A stretch of 64,000 nt of DNA from Pedobacter sp. MC2016-24 (GCF_015223055.1 NZ_JADFBX010000002.1:310001-374000); one strand, 5' to 3'. Positions 55,579 through 64,000 are shown, counted from the first letter of the stretch. The notes: generated by a model from the sequence alone, not told the origin. A program made the numbers and translations.

Positions 55579-56400
55579 ATGAAAACTTATTTTGGAATTG
55601 CCGTCATCGTGCTGTTAAGCTTACATTCAAAGGCGCAGCATAAACTGGAGAAGATCTGGGAAACAGATAGCGTGGTTAATTTGCCTGAATCAGTATTGCC
55701 TGATCTGAAAGAGAAGATACTGTATGTCTCTCAAATGGGAAATAATCCAAATGATAAAGACGGGATCGGAGGTGTAGCGAAGATCGGTCTGGATGGAAAA
55801 ATTATCGATCTGAACTGGATTACTGGCCTGAATTCGCCTAAAGGTCTTGCCCGTTTCGGAAATCTGATGTATGCTGCCGATCTGACCGATGTAGTGGTTA
55901 TTGACATCGCCAAAGGAAAGGTGAAAAAGATCATCGCCATAGATAGTGCTAAATTTCTAAACGACATTACAGTGAGCGATCAGGGAATTGTATATGTATC
56001 GGATTCAAGAACCAAGAAGATTCATCGCCTGGAAAATGATCAACCTGGTTTATATCTCGATAACGTCAATGGTGTAAATGGTTTGAAGGCAATTGGTAAA
56101 GATTTATACATTATTGGGGGTAAAAACATCTGGAAAGCAGATGCGGAGAAAAAAATGACCAAACTTGCGGAGCTGCCTAATGGGGGAGATGGACTGGAAC
56201 CCATTGGAAATGGAGATTTTCTCTTTACGGCCTGGGCGGGATATGTGTATTATGTAAGCGCTGATGGTAAATATGAACTGTTGTTAGATACCCATCTGGA
56301 GAAAAAAAACACTGCAGATCTTGGCTATGACCCTGTGAAAAAGATTTTGTACATTCCAACCTTTTACAAAAAAACTGTGATGGCATATCAATTGAAATGA
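55579..56400 (+). CDS. Exported SMP-30/NHL-like beta-propeller protein
   Basis: A 273-residue protein with a signal peptide (YFGIAVIVLLSLHSKAQ) and six-bladed-propeller repeats: SVLPDLKEKILYVSQMG, DGIGGVAKIGLDGKI, SPKGLARFGNLMYAADLTDVVVID, LNDITVSDQGIVYVSDSRTKKIHRL and DLGYDPVKKILYIPTFYKKTVMAYQ. This resembles the SMP-30/gluconolactonase/LRE group. Active-site metal ligands were not located, so an enzymatic role is open; a sugar-lactone hydrolase or a binding protein are both possible. It lies 100 bases upstream of the second phospholipase C on the same strand. Confidence 0.8.
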   Translation: MKTYFGIAVIVLLSLHSKAQHKLEKIWETDSVVNLPESVLPDLKEKILYVSQMGNNPNDKDGIGGVAKIGLDGKIIDLNWITGLNSPKGLARFGNLMYAADLTDVVVIDIAKGKVKKIIAIDSAKFLNDITVSDQGIVYVSDSRTKKIHRLENDQPGLYLDNVNGVNGLKAIGKDLYIIGGKNIWKADAEKKMTKLAELPNGGDGLEPIGNGDFLFTAWAGYVYYVSADGKYELLLDTHLEKKNTADLGYDPVKKILYIPTFYKKTVMAYQLK

Positions 56401-56500
56401 TAACAAAAAAATCACATCGCAGCAGCAATTTCGTAATTCAAAAGGTAGAAATTAGGCGCCTGAACACAATAAGTTGACTAATGTACTTATTACATAAATT

Positions 56501-59038
56501 ATGGAATCAAGAAGAGAATTCATTCGAAAATCTTTGCTGTTGTCTGGTGCTGCAGGGCTGTCCACGATTATTCCGGCATCTATACAGCGCGCACTGGCTA
56601 TAGATCCAAAATTGGGAAGTTCTTTTCTTGATGCAGCCCATATTGTAATCCTGATGCAGGAGAACAGATCTTTTGACCACTGCTTTGGCACTTTACAAGG
56701 CGTAAGAGGTTTTAATGATCCAAGGGCAATAACTTTGCCCAACCAAAAACCAGTATGGATGCAAAGCGATGCATTGGGTAATACTTACGCACCGTTCCGG
56801 TTAAACATGAAAGATTCTAAAGTGACCTGGATGGGCGATTTGCCGCATTCAAGGGCCAGTCAGGTGGATGCCTACAATCGTGGAAAGTATGATGGCTGGT
56901 TGCCTTCCAAAAAGTCGGGGAATAAAAAGTATAGTGATATGCCATTAACGCTTGGCCACTATACCCGTGCAGACCTGCCTTTCAACTATGCAATGGCTGA
57001 CGCTTTTACGGTATGTGACCAGAATTTCTGTTCGGGTATGACAAGCACAACTCCAAACCGCTCGTTTTTTTGGACCGGAAAGATCAGCTATGATTTGGAC
57101 GGACTGCAAAAAGTAAACATTAGAAACGACGATTACAGCTATGGCAAATTGCCCTGGAAGACCTTTCCGGAATTACTGGAAGATAATCAGATCCCATGGA
57201 AATTTTATCAGAATGACATCAGCTGCGGTGGTGGATATGAAAAGGAAGAACGTGCCTGGTTGGCAAATTTCGGTTGTAATTTACTGGAGTTTTTTGAGGC
57301 TTACCACGTGAAATTTTCGTCACGATACGTAAAAAATCTCGAAAAGGTAGTGGATACCTTACCTGGGGAGATTAATAAACTGCAAGAAGCAAGTCCTTCT
57401 AGTGAGGAGGCTGCTAAAAAAACACAAACTGATCTGAAAAAGAAACTGCAGGCATTGGACAATGCGGCAGCCGAATTGAAGAAATGGAGCAGGGACGAAT
57501 ATCATAAACTGACTGAGCAGCAAAAGTCGTTGTTTGAACGTGCTTTTGTGATCAATTCTGGTGATCCTGATTACCGAAGTATCACCACATTAAATTACAC
57601 AGAAGGCAACACCAAACGTGAGGTTACTGTGCCTAAGGGGGATGTGTTACATCAGTTTAGGACAGATGTAAATACAGGTAAATTACCTGCAGTATCGTGG
57701 TTAGCTGGTCCGCAGAATTTTTCTGACCATCCAAGTGCGCCATGGTATGGAGCCTGGTATGTTTCAGAAATATTGGATATTCTCACCAAGAATCCTGAAG
57801 TGTGGAAAAATACCATATTTATTACAACGTATGACGAAAATGATGGATATTTTGATCATATACCTCCATTTTCTATCCCCGATGAAAAATTACCTGGTAC
57901 CGGACTTGTTTCAAAGGGTATTGATACCGAGATAGAGCAGGTCAGGCTGTCTAACGAATTGAAGCAGGGAATTCCTGAAAAGGCTGCTCGTGAGGCTCCT
58001 ATTGGGCTTGGTTTCAGAGTGCCGATGATAATTGCATCACCATGGAGCAGGGGTGGTAAGGTATGCTCTGAGGTTTTTGACCATACCTCAACCTTACAAT
58101 TTCTGGAAGTATTTTTCAACCGCAAGTTAAATAAGAAACTGCATATAGAAAACATCAGCAATTGGAGACGTACGATTTGTGGCGACCTGACGTCCGTATT
58201 TAGTCCGTATAACGGCGAAAAATTTGACCAACTTAATTTTCTTCAACGCGATCGTTTAGTGGAGGATATTTATAATGCGAAATTCAGGGCAGAACCTGAT
58301 GGATTTAAGAAAATAACAGATTCAGACATCCGGGCATTTATTCAGGATCCAACATCAGCGAATTGCATGTCCCGACAGGAAAAGGGTGTGCGACCAGCTT
58401 GTGCATTGCCCTACGAGTTGTATGTTCAGGGCGGTTTAAATACCGGGAAAAAGCAATTTGAAGTAAAATTGTCTGCGGGCAACAAAGTTTTTGCTGAAAA
58501 ATCTGCAGGTGCCCCTTTTACAGCCATTGCTCCAGGTAGTTTTACTGATTCGGAAACCAAAAATGCAGAACGGTGCAGAAATTGGGCTTTTGCAGTGAAA
58601 GCTGGTGATACGTTGACTTATCAATGGCCATTGGAGGCCTTTGAACAGGGTAATTATCATTTACTTGTACACGGACCCAATGGGTTCTTCAGATCCTTTA
58701 AGGGTAATCAGGCCGATCCTAACCTGGCTATACTTTGTGATTATGATGGTCAGTCTGGACGGTTAACCGGACAGGTGGTTTTGAAACTGAGGAACACAGA
58801 TACTTTGAAAGCCTATGAGGTCATCCTTAAGGATGAAAGCTATGGAAAGGATCTGATCAAAAAAAGTATAAAGCCCGGCGCCACAGAAAGTATCGTAATT
58901 GACACAACACAACATCATGGCTGGTATGATGTAAGCTTGAAAGTACTAGGGACGACACTTTTTGAGCAACGTTTTGCAGGCCGGGTAGAAACAGGAAAAG
59001 AAAGCTTTACAGATCCTTTAATGGGGGGGATGGTTTAA
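56501..59038 (+). CDS. Phosphocholine-specific phospholipase C, Tat-exported, with helical insertion
   Basis: An 845-residue paralogue of the enzyme at 21556. It has a twin-arginine signal (ESRREFIRKSLLLSGAAG...PASIQRALA), the catalytic motifs HIVILMQENRSFDHCFGTLQG, DQNFCSGMTSTTPNRSFFW, TTYDENDGYFDHIPPF and GLGFRVPMIIASPWSRGG, two C-terminal beta domains, and the conserved end ETGKESFTDPLMGGMV. Compared with the first copy it carries about 35 extra residues of charged, helix-forming sequence in the 275-330 region. It is otherwise similar throughout and about 65 residues longer. Residues are complete and no frameshift was seen. The lipid preference is from the family. Confidence 0.92.
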   Translation: MESRREFIRKSLLLSGAAGLSTIIPASIQRALAIDPKLGSSFLDAAHIVILMQENRSFDHCFGTLQGVRGFNDPRAITLPNQKPVWMQSDALGNTYAPFRLNMKDSKVTWMGDLPHSRASQVDAYNRGKYDGWLPSKKSGNKKYSDMPLTLGHYTRADLPFNYAMADAFTVCDQNFCSGMTSTTPNRSFFWTGKISYDLDGLQKVNIRNDDYSYGKLPWKTFPELLEDNQIPWKFYQNDISCGGGYEKEERAWLANFGCNLLEFFEAYHVKFSSRYVKNLEKVVDTLPGEINKLQEASPSSEEAAKKTQTDLKKKLQALDNAAAELKKWSRDEYHKLTEQQKSLFERAFVINSGDPDYRSITTLNYTEGNTKREVTVPKGDVLHQFRTDVNTGKLPAVSWLAGPQNFSDHPSAPWYGAWYVSEILDILTKNPEVWKNTIFITTYDENDGYFDHIPPFSIPDEKLPGTGLVSKGIDTEIEQVRLSNELKQGIPEKAAREAPIGLGFRVPMIIASPWSRGGKVCSEVFDHTSTLQFLEVFFNRKLNKKLHIENISNWRRTICGDLTSVFSPYNGEKFDQLNFLQRDRLVEDIYNAKFRAEPDGFKKITDSDIRAFIQDPTSANCMSRQEKGVRPACALPYELYVQGGLNTGKKQFEVKLSAGNKVFAEKSAGAPFTAIAPGSFTDSETKNAERCRNWAFAVKAGDTLTYQWPLEAFEQGNYHLLVHGPNGFFRSFKGNQADPNLAILCDYDGQSGRLTGQVVLKLRNTDTLKAYEVILKDESYGKDLIKKSIKPGATESIVIDTTQHHGWYDVSLKVLGTTLFEQRFAGRVETGKESFTDPLMGGMV

Positions 59039-59117
59039 ATTCCTGCATTTTTGAATAAAGTTTGGCAATCCATGGTAAGAATGTTTAAATTGGGATAAAC
59101 AATATAAATAACGAGTT

Positions 59118-59594
59118 ATGCCGAAATTACACCAATATCAGACGAGCCTTACCTGGGCAGGAAATAAAGGGTCAGGAACAATGGACTATAGATCGTACGA
59201 CCGCAGTTATGTGATTTCAATTGATCAAAAGCCTGATATACTGGGCTCTTCGGATTCCGCTTTTTTAGGTGATAAGCACAAGCATAACCCTGAGGATTTA
59301 TTAGTTTCCTCTTTGTCGGCTTGTCACATGCTGTGGTATCTGCACCTTTGTTCACAACATGGCATCATCGTGCTGGATTATAAAGATAAAGCTGTAGGCC
59401 GCATGTCCGAAGATGCGGATGGAAGTGGCCGGTTTACTGAAGTGATATTACATCCTTCAGTAGTTATTGCGTCAGATGCTGATATTGAAAAAGCAAATGC
59501 TTTACATGCAGAAGCCAATAAAATGTGTTTCATTGCCAACTCCTGTAATTTTCCTGTTAAACACGAACCTACATGCATTGCTGAAACAAATTAG
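59118..59594 (+). CDS. OsmC-family protein
   Basis: A 158-residue OsmC/Ohr-like protein. The reactive Cys pair typical of this fold appears in LSSLSACHMLWYLH and in KMCFIANSCNFPVKHEPT. Family members reduce organic hydroperoxides with thiols, or are related YhfA-like proteins of unclear role. It is cytoplasmic, with no signal peptide. Its stop codon overlaps the stop of the AraC gene on the other strand by 3 bases. It lies 79 bases after the phospholipase C gene, possibly in the same transcript. Confidence 0.9.
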   Translation: MPKLHQYQTSLTWAGNKGSGTMDYRSYDRSYVISIDQKPDILGSSDSAFLGDKHKHNPEDLLVSSLSACHMLWYLHLCSQHGIIVLDYKDKAVGRMSEDADGSGRFTEVILHPSVVIASDADIEKANALHAEANKMCFIANSCNFPVKHEPTCIAETN

Positions 59595-60079
59595 TTTTTT
59601 TTTGTTTTAAAGGCTGATGGTGGAAAATTGAAATGCTTTTTAAATGCTGCGGAGAAATGATTGGTGTATTTGTAGCCGATCATTGCTGCAACTTCTTTAT
59701 GGCTAAAAGCTGAGGTGCTGGTCAGCAGTTCTTTTGCTTTTTGCATTTTTAGTTCCCTGGTAAATTGGTTTAGAGTCTTACCAAAAATCAATTTAAAACT
59801 TGCCTGTAACTTAGTCCGGTTCATCCCGGCAAGAGTAGCCAATTGTTGAATAGACAGATTCTCGGAAAGGTTTTCACGAATATAGTTCGCTATTTTGTTA
59901 AATATAGCTTGTTCCTTTTTAGAAATAAACGACAACTCTTTGTTGGTACTGAAAGCAATGGTTATGGTCATGACATGATTGTCATTCATCAAGACCTGAT
60001 GTTCTTGCGTATGGCATTCATCAACCTGCCTGGCGTATACAATGTTTCCAGAATGGTCTTTAATGTAGATATCTAACAT
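59591..60079 (-). CDS. AraC-family transcriptional regulator
   Basis: A 163-residue regulator with an N-terminal ligand-like region and a C-terminal AraC DNA-binding domain of two helix-turn-helices (LSIQQLATLAGMNRTKLQASFKLIFGKTLNQF and FSHKEVAAMIGYKYTNHFSAAFKKHFNFPPSAFK). The start at 60079 (MLDIYIKD) is preferred to a Met 49 codons upstream. The upstream extension reads as hydrophobic noise and would overlap the divergent PepSY gene. It probably controls that gene, as AraC regulators next to PepSY/siderophore genes often respond to iron in this phylum. Confidence 0.87.
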   Translation of the reverse strand: MLDIYIKDHSGNIVYARQVDECHTQEHQVLMNDNHVMTITIAFSTNKELSFISKKEQAIFNKIANYIRENLSENLSIQQLATLAGMNRTKLQASFKLIFGKTLNQFTRELKMQKAKELLTSTSAFSHKEVAAMIGYKYTNHFSAAFKKHFNFPPSAFKTKKN

Positions 60080-60112
60080 GTTTCTGCTTAATTCGTATAA
60101 TTTCCTGCAAAT

Positions 60113-60122
60113 TTTGTACAAA
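60113..60122. promoter_or_regulatory. 10-bp palindrome in the AraC-PepSY intergenic region
   Basis: TTTGTACAAA is a perfect palindrome between the divergent starts at 60079 and 60211. It may be a regulator-binding site; a chance occurrence cannot be excluded. Confidence 0.25.
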
Positions 60123-60130
60123 GTAACGCT

Positions 60131-60138
60131 TAGTTTTG
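60131..60138 (+). promoter_or_regulatory. Possible -7 promoter box for the PepSY gene
   Basis: TAGTTTTG fits TAnnTTTG and lies 73 bases before the ATG at 60211. The nearest TTG is only 14 bases upstream, shorter than usual, so this is tentative. Confidence 0.27.
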
Positions 60139-60210
60139 TAATAATCAAGAATAAGTCTAAATAAATAGCTTGCGGTATTAAAACCAGCTTGCTGTAATGG
60201 GATATCAGCA

Positions 60211-61473
60211 ATGAATAAGCACACAAACAACGCTCCGGCTAAAAAGAAAAAAAAGGACTCTGTTTTTACCAGGGTTAACAAGTGGTTACACCTTTGGCTG
60301 GGCCTGGTTTCTGGAGTAATTGTCTTAATTGTTTGTCTTACCGGATGTATATGGGTATTTAATGAAGAAATTACCGGCTTGTTGCAACCAGAAACCAAAG
60401 TTGAGCGACAAGATAAGCCGGTCCTGATGCCCTCTCAGCTTGCGGCTATTGCTAAGCGCAATTACCCTGATCTGGTACCTTCTTATGCCAATTATCAACA
60501 GGGACGTACCGTAAACCTGTCGTTAAGAGGGGCAAAAGATGAAGGTCGAAGAGGCGGTGGAGGTGTTACCTTAAAAATGAATCCTTATACTGGAGAAGTT
60601 GTGGCTAAAGAGGTCCGCAAAAAGGGAGAAACCGATTTCTTTAGGTTCATTTTAAACGGACATCGTTTTTTATGGATGCCATATGCAATTGGGCGTCCAA
60701 TTGTAAATTACGGTACGATGGTTTTTGTGGTTTTGCTCATTACTGGTTTGATCTGGTGGTATCCAAAGAAATGGAATAAATCTACAGTGGATAAAAGTTT
60801 TAAAATTAAATGGGGTGCCTCATTTAAAAGGGTAAACCTGGATTTACATAATGTCTTTGGTTTTTATTCTCTATTGTTTCTGTTGGCCATTGCGCTTACG
60901 GGTATGGTATATGGGATCAAATGGTATAGTGAAGGTTTGTATTGGGTAACTTCTGGCGGAGAGAAATTAACAGAGTTTAAGCGTTTGGAATCAGATTCTT
61001 TGCAGGCAGGTAAGTTTTACAAACCAGAGGTGGCGATGGACCTGGCCTGGAATAAGGTGATTGCAAAACATCCAAAATCAGCGGGGTTTTATTACAATTA
61101 CCCGGATACGTCAAAATCAAAATCATCAATAAGCATTACTGTTTATCCTAATCAAGGCCAGTTCTACAACAGTCAGGGTTATACATTTGACCAGCATACC
61201 TTAAAGGAGCTGAAGCGTGAGGATGCTTATGCAGTGGAATATGCAAATGCTGGCTTTGGTAATAAACTGCGCAAAATGAATTATGATATCCATGTAGGCA
61301 GTATTTTAGGTTTCCCAGGAAAGGTACTGGCGTTTTTAGCGGCTTTGATAGGAGCTAGTTTACCAATTACCGGATTTTTGATCTGGTACGGGCGTAAATT
61401 TAAAAAGAAGAAACCTGCGAAAGTAGCGGTACTTCCAATCAAAAAAATAGAACAGGTTCCTGTTCCAGTCTAA
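60211..61473 (+). CDS. PepSY-associated transmembrane protein (PepSY_TM family)
   Basis: A 420-residue inner-membrane protein. After a basic N-terminus come four hydrophobic segments (about 31-52, 169-188, 216-237 and 371-395) and a large extracytoplasmic part. Typical PepSY_TM features include WLHLWLGLVSGVIVLIVCLTGCIWVFNEEI, HRFLWMPYAIGRPIVNYGTMVFVVLLITGLIWWYP and DLHNVFGFYSLLFLLAIALTGMVYGIKWYSEG. The conserved His residues in WLHLW, HRFLW, LHNVFG and DIHVG could carry haem. Members are linked with siderophore iron uptake and ferric reduction (family knowledge). It is divergent from an AraC regulator and followed by a strong terminator. Confidence 0.9.
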   Translation: MNKHTNNAPAKKKKKDSVFTRVNKWLHLWLGLVSGVIVLIVCLTGCIWVFNEEITGLLQPETKVERQDKPVLMPSQLAAIAKRNYPDLVPSYANYQQGRTVNLSLRGAKDEGRRGGGGVTLKMNPYTGEVVAKEVRKKGETDFFRFILNGHRFLWMPYAIGRPIVNYGTMVFVVLLITGLIWWYPKKWNKSTVDKSFKIKWGASFKRVNLDLHNVFGFYSLLFLLAIALTGMVYGIKWYSEGLYWVTSGGEKLTEFKRLESDSLQAGKFYKPEVAMDLAWNKVIAKHPKSAGFYYNYPDTSKSKSSISITVYPNQGQFYNSQGYTFDQHTLKELKREDAYAVEYANAGFGNKLRKMNYDIHVGSILGFPGKVLAFLAALIGASLPITGFLIWYGRKFKKKKPAKVAVLPIKKIEQVPVPV

Positions 61474-61501
61474 AAACGGTATTGAGCTGAAACGAATCAT
61501 A

Positions 61502-61550
61502 AAACAAAATAACCCCCTTATAACAATTGTATAAGGGGGTTATTTTGTTT
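61502..61550. terminator. Strong bidirectional terminator between PepSY and phytase genes
   Basis: A perfect 21-bp stem (61502-61522 with 61530-61550) with a 7-base loop, GC-rich in the centre and A/T-rich outside. It serves the plus-strand PepSY gene and the minus-strand phytase gene, which are convergent. Confidence 0.9.
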
Positions 61551-61556
61551 AGGCGT

Positions 61557-62621
61557 TTATCTGATTTTTAACTTCTTTCCTGCCAGGTCTTCCCAACGGT
61601 AGTATTGAAAGGTTTTATTGTCGCTCATGGCCACAAAAAGACCATGTTTAAAGTCGTCATTTAATGGGATCGCAACCACATCGGATCCATCACTGTTATT
61701 GGTTGACGTTTTGACAATGGTGACCAGGTGATGATCTGCTGGTGTTTTTCCTTCACGGTTAAATACCTGAAACTGATTGGCTGATTGATCAGATACCAGG
61801 ATATAGCCAGTACTGTCGGTCGTTTTATAAATGCTGATTCCTTCATGATCTTCTTTAAATCCGGTTTTGGCAAATACAGCCAACTCTTCATTACCTTTGG
61901 AAGGCTCCGCATAATATTTTCTTACCCCAAATTGTTCATCCGAATAATAGATGTAGCCCAATTCATTGTCAACTGCAATAGCTTCAATCTCTTTTTTACC
62001 GCTGTATTTCCCGAACTTTCTTTTTAAAGTAGCCTTTAGCTTACCACTGCCATCATCTTCCAGCAAATATTGCCATAAATACCCCCCATCTTTCGGACCT
62101 GTTTTTCTACCAGCAATGGCGTAAATCTGCCCCTGTGGATTGGTATATAAAGCTATACCCATCAAGTCACGGAACATTTCCCCCGTCTCACCTTCAAAAA
62201 CAGGTATTCCGCCGTTGTCTATGGCCTTCATGTCCGGTAAAGAAAAAATACGCAGCTTATGTGTCATCCGTTCTGTAGTTACAGCAATGTCCACCTTTTT
62301 GCCGCCAAGCATCAATCCATAAGCGATGTCTACATTGTTCGGTCTTTTCAATCCTGAAATTGTTTTTTCTTTAATGATTTTTCCTTTGAGGTCAAATACA
62401 TACAGCCCGCCATTTTCGTCTTTATCTGTTCCGATGACCAATGATTGTGCAGGGTTGACAGGGTTCACCCAGATTGCAGGATCGTCAGAATCAAATTGTA
62501 CAGGTTCGGTAACATAGCGTGGTTTTACTGCCGTAGCGTCTACAACTGGTTTTTGTGTACAAGCAGTCAATGTTAGCATGACTGAGGCGGTAAGGAAAGC
62601 TATTGATTTAAAATTATGCAT
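61557..62621 (-). CDS. Beta-propeller phytase lipoprotein
   Basis: Releases phosphate from phytate (inositol hexakisphosphate). The 354-residue protein has a lipoprotein-like signal (ASVMLTLTACTQKPV, Cys near 21) and the calcium-dependent beta-propeller phytase pattern: DSDDPAIWVNPVNPAQSLVIGTDKDENGGLYVFDLKGK, KRPNNVDIAYG, GRKTGPKDGGYLWQYLLEDDG, EIEAIAVDNELGYIYYSDEQFGVRKYYAEP, TGFKEDHEGISIYKTTDSTGYILVSDQSANQFQVFNRE. The acidic residues expected to bind calcium are plentiful. It lies 38 bases downstream of the beta-helix lipoprotein, in a probable operon with the receptor fragment at 63947. Confidence 0.93.
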   Translation of the reverse strand: MHNFKSIAFLTASVMLTLTACTQKPVVDATAVKPRYVTEPVQFDSDDPAIWVNPVNPAQSLVIGTDKDENGGLYVFDLKGKIIKEKTISGLKRPNNVDIAYGLMLGGKKVDIAVTTERMTHKLRIFSLPDMKAIDNGGIPVFEGETGEMFRDLMGIALYTNPQGQIYAIAGRKTGPKDGGYLWQYLLEDDGSGKLKATLKRKFGKYSGKKEIEAIAVDNELGYIYYSDEQFGVRKYYAEPSKGNEELAVFAKTGFKEDHEGISIYKTTDSTGYILVSDQSANQFQVFNREGKTPADHHLVTIVKTSTNNSDGSDVVAIPLNDDFKHGLFVAMSDNKTFQYYRWEDLAGKKLKIR

Positions 62622-62659
62622 TGAATTTAGTGTTATATTTATTTGGTTAAAGTTTATGT

Positions 62660-63913
62660 TTAGTTGGTTCCGTAAGCACCAATATAGGTAGAAGGTGCAG
62701 GAGAAGTGTAAGTGATGCCATTTAAAACAAGACCGGCAGCGTGATGACGGGTAAAGTCGGTCTTTCCTTTTCCAAGGGCTGGCGATCCGGCCAATAAATG
62801 AAAGTCCCAGGCGGTATTGAATGTGGCATTGTTTACATCTGTATTTACCGGGTAGCTCACAAATTTAGGGTCATTGTCGCCTGCATTTTTACCAATCACA
62901 TCATTTGTTCCTGCAATAATTTCAGTGCTGGGTTGAAACTGATTGGCGGTAGTTTGGCTATAGCCGTAATATAGGTTGTTGCCAAATAGCGACCGACTGT
63001 CTTCTGGGCCTTTGGTGTCGCGCTTGATACCAAAGCGGGTGTTGGCAAACAGGTTGTTGAATATGCTTACCCTTACTGTCGCTTCTACCCATATAGAACC
63101 CCCTTTAGCTGTTGGTCTGCGCCAACCAGTGTTGACCAGTGTATTGTTATAAGCGATGATATAGGCTTGTGGGGTTCTGTCGCCACTGTTTGATAATTTC
63201 AAAGCATTGGTATTGGTGCTATATACCAGGTTATATGCCACATCAGCTAAGCATCCTGATTTGAAGTTAATGGCTTCACCACCAGTTAAGCCTGTGGTAT
63301 AAAACTTGTTATTTGCGAAGATGATCTTTCCACCCTCTATATAGGTACAGTCTTCCTGTAGGTTTCTGAAAATGCTATTGGTAACAACCAATTTACCGTT
63401 TACATTGGCAAACCAAAGTGCAGGGAGGTTTTCTCCGGCCTTTCCTTTATACAATTTTTGTTTCACTGATGTAGAGGCATCAGAAGTTGTTGCCCCTGCA
63501 TATTCTATAATGGTATAATTTAGTAGTAATTCAGTGCAACTCGGGGCAGCCAGGATACCACCCCATAAACGGCCAAACTTATTTTCTTCAGTCCGTTTTG
63601 ATTCATCAACTGTAAATTTGATTGGGAATGCCGCAGTACCTTCTGCATAGAGGTTTCCTTTTACAATGATCTCCGGTTTAGCTTCCGTATCCATGATTAC
63701 AGTTACACCTTCTTCTATGGTAAGTGATTGGCCTTCCGGGATAATGATATCTCCTGTAATGTGTTGCACACTTCCCCTTTTCCATACGCCTGAGATTTCA
63801 CCAATGGCAGAACCGTTTGCAGAATCTGTATCCACATCAATATTTGCTTTTTTACAACCGGTATAGCTAACTGCAAGTACCATCAGGCAGATTAACATTT
63901 GTTTTGCTTTCAT
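62660..63913 (-). CDS. Beta-helix lipoprotein of unknown function near phytase
   Basis: A 417-residue lipoprotein; the Met at 63913 gives a clean signal MKAKQMLICLMVLAVSYTGCKK (Cys near 20). The mature part is a right-handed beta-helix with a start GVWKRGSVQHITGDIIIPEGQSLTIEEGVTVIMD and repeats such as LYAEGTAAFPIKF, LLNYTIIEYAGA, LVVTNSIFRNL and RVSIFNNLFANTRFGIKRD, ending with TSPAPSTYIGAYG. No lyase catalytic residues were recognised. It is placed between a TonB-receptor-like 3' end and the phytase, so it may take part in surface phytate handling; this is inference. Confidence 0.75.
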   Translation of the reverse strand: MKAKQMLICLMVLAVSYTGCKKANIDVDTDSANGSAIGEISGVWKRGSVQHITGDIIIPEGQSLTIEEGVTVIMDTEAKPEIIVKGNLYAEGTAAFPIKFTVDESKRTEENKFGRLWGGILAAPSCTELLLNYTIIEYAGATTSDASTSVKQKLYKGKAGENLPALWFANVNGKLVVTNSIFRNLQEDCTYIEGGKIIFANNKFYTTGLTGGEAINFKSGCLADVAYNLVYSTNTNALKLSNSGDRTPQAYIIAYNNTLVNTGWRRPTAKGGSIWVEATVRVSIFNNLFANTRFGIKRDTKGPEDSRSLFGNNLYYGYSQTTANQFQPSTEIIAGTNDVIGKNAGDNDPKFVSYPVNTDVNNATFNTAWDFHLLAGSPALGKGKTDFTRHHAAGLVLNGITYTSPAPSTYIGAYGTN

Positions 63914-63946
63914 TTTCTTTATTTTATGATGAATGGTCAAGTGGAT

Positions 63947-64000
63947 TTATAATTTGTAACGTACACCCAATAAATAGGTCTGCATATAGTGGTCGTTACG
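63947..64000 (-). CDS. 3' end of a probable TonB-dependent receptor (fragment)
   Basis: The last 17 codons (ending YMQTYLLGVRYKL and stop) of a gene that runs out of the window. An aromatic/basic beta-strand at the very C-terminus is typical of outer-membrane barrels. The position 33 bases upstream of a phytase-linked lipoprotein suggests a receptor. The fragment is too short to prove it. Confidence 0.5.
   Translation of the reverse strand, partial: RNDHYMQTYLLGVRYKL

Noticed and set aside
60080..60226. 49-codon extension of the AraC gene
   Set aside because: It is hydrophobic, unlike the regulator, and would overlap the divergent PepSY start.
63914..63940. Nine-codon N-terminal extension of the beta-helix lipoprotein
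   Set aside because: The Met at 63913 starts a standard lipoprotein signal; the extension is polar and adds nothing.

Overview
The window looks like a chromosomal segment from a member of the Bacteroidota, most likely Sphingobacteriaceae (Pedobacter-like). The evidence is two SusC/SusD pairs, an ECF sigma/FecR pair, many short lipoproteins ending their signal in a Cys, a long type-2 isoleucyl-tRNA synthetase followed by a zinc-finger-degenerate DksA-like gene and lspA, and promoter boxes of the TAnnTTTG type in place of a clear -10. The assignment rests on gene content only. No tRNA, rRNA, CRISPR array, insertion sequence or phage gene was seen, and no gene-free stretch exceeds about 300 bases.

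Positions 1-17207 are mostly housekeeping. They hold the 3' end of NAD synthetase, apolipoprotein N-acyltransferase, a PH/SHOCT protein, rsmI and serS, then a complete tripartite RND efflux operon (TolC-like, lipoprotein adaptor, AcrB-like pump) closed by a terminator. A small secreted membrane-anchored protein, a SIMPL-domain protein, and the ileS - DksA-like - lspA cluster follow.

Positions 17473-29465 hold unlinked accessory genes: a CheB-CheR-PAS-histidine kinase fusion, a two-helix membrane protein, a Tat-exported phosphocholine-type phospholipase C, a SWIM-SNF2 helicase, a VOC-family protein and a calcineurin-like phosphoesterase.

Positions 29538-41322 (minus strand) form one nutrient-uptake locus: ECF sigma, FecR anti-sigma, SusC with an STN signalling domain, SusD, a small lipoprotein, an M16 zinc peptidase and a surface lipoprotein. 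The only hydrolase is a peptidase, so a peptide or protein substrate is more likely than a glycan (inference).

Positions 41564-51456 form a second locus that looks dedicated to an acidic, uronate-containing polysaccharide. It has a heparin-lyase-I-like lipoprotein, a divergent PL6 lyase with an intact catalytic Lys/Arg pair, a SusC without STN, SusD, a fasciclin-like lipoprotein, a strong terminator, and a beta-helix lipoprotein of no recognised CAZy family. Minus-strand neighbours at 52397-55324 (GH105, a PQQ-type sugar dehydrogenase and cytochrome c) may process or oxidise released sugars.

Positions 55579-64000 contain an SMP-30/NHL-like propeller, a second Tat phospholipase C with an extra helical insertion, OsmC, an AraC regulator divergent from a PepSY membrane protein (likely iron-related), a strong bidirectional terminator, a beta-propeller phytase, a beta-helix lipoprotein and the last codons of a probable TonB-dependent receptor. 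Two phospholipases C, a phytase and a calcineurin-like enzyme give the window a recurrent phosphoester-scavenging theme.
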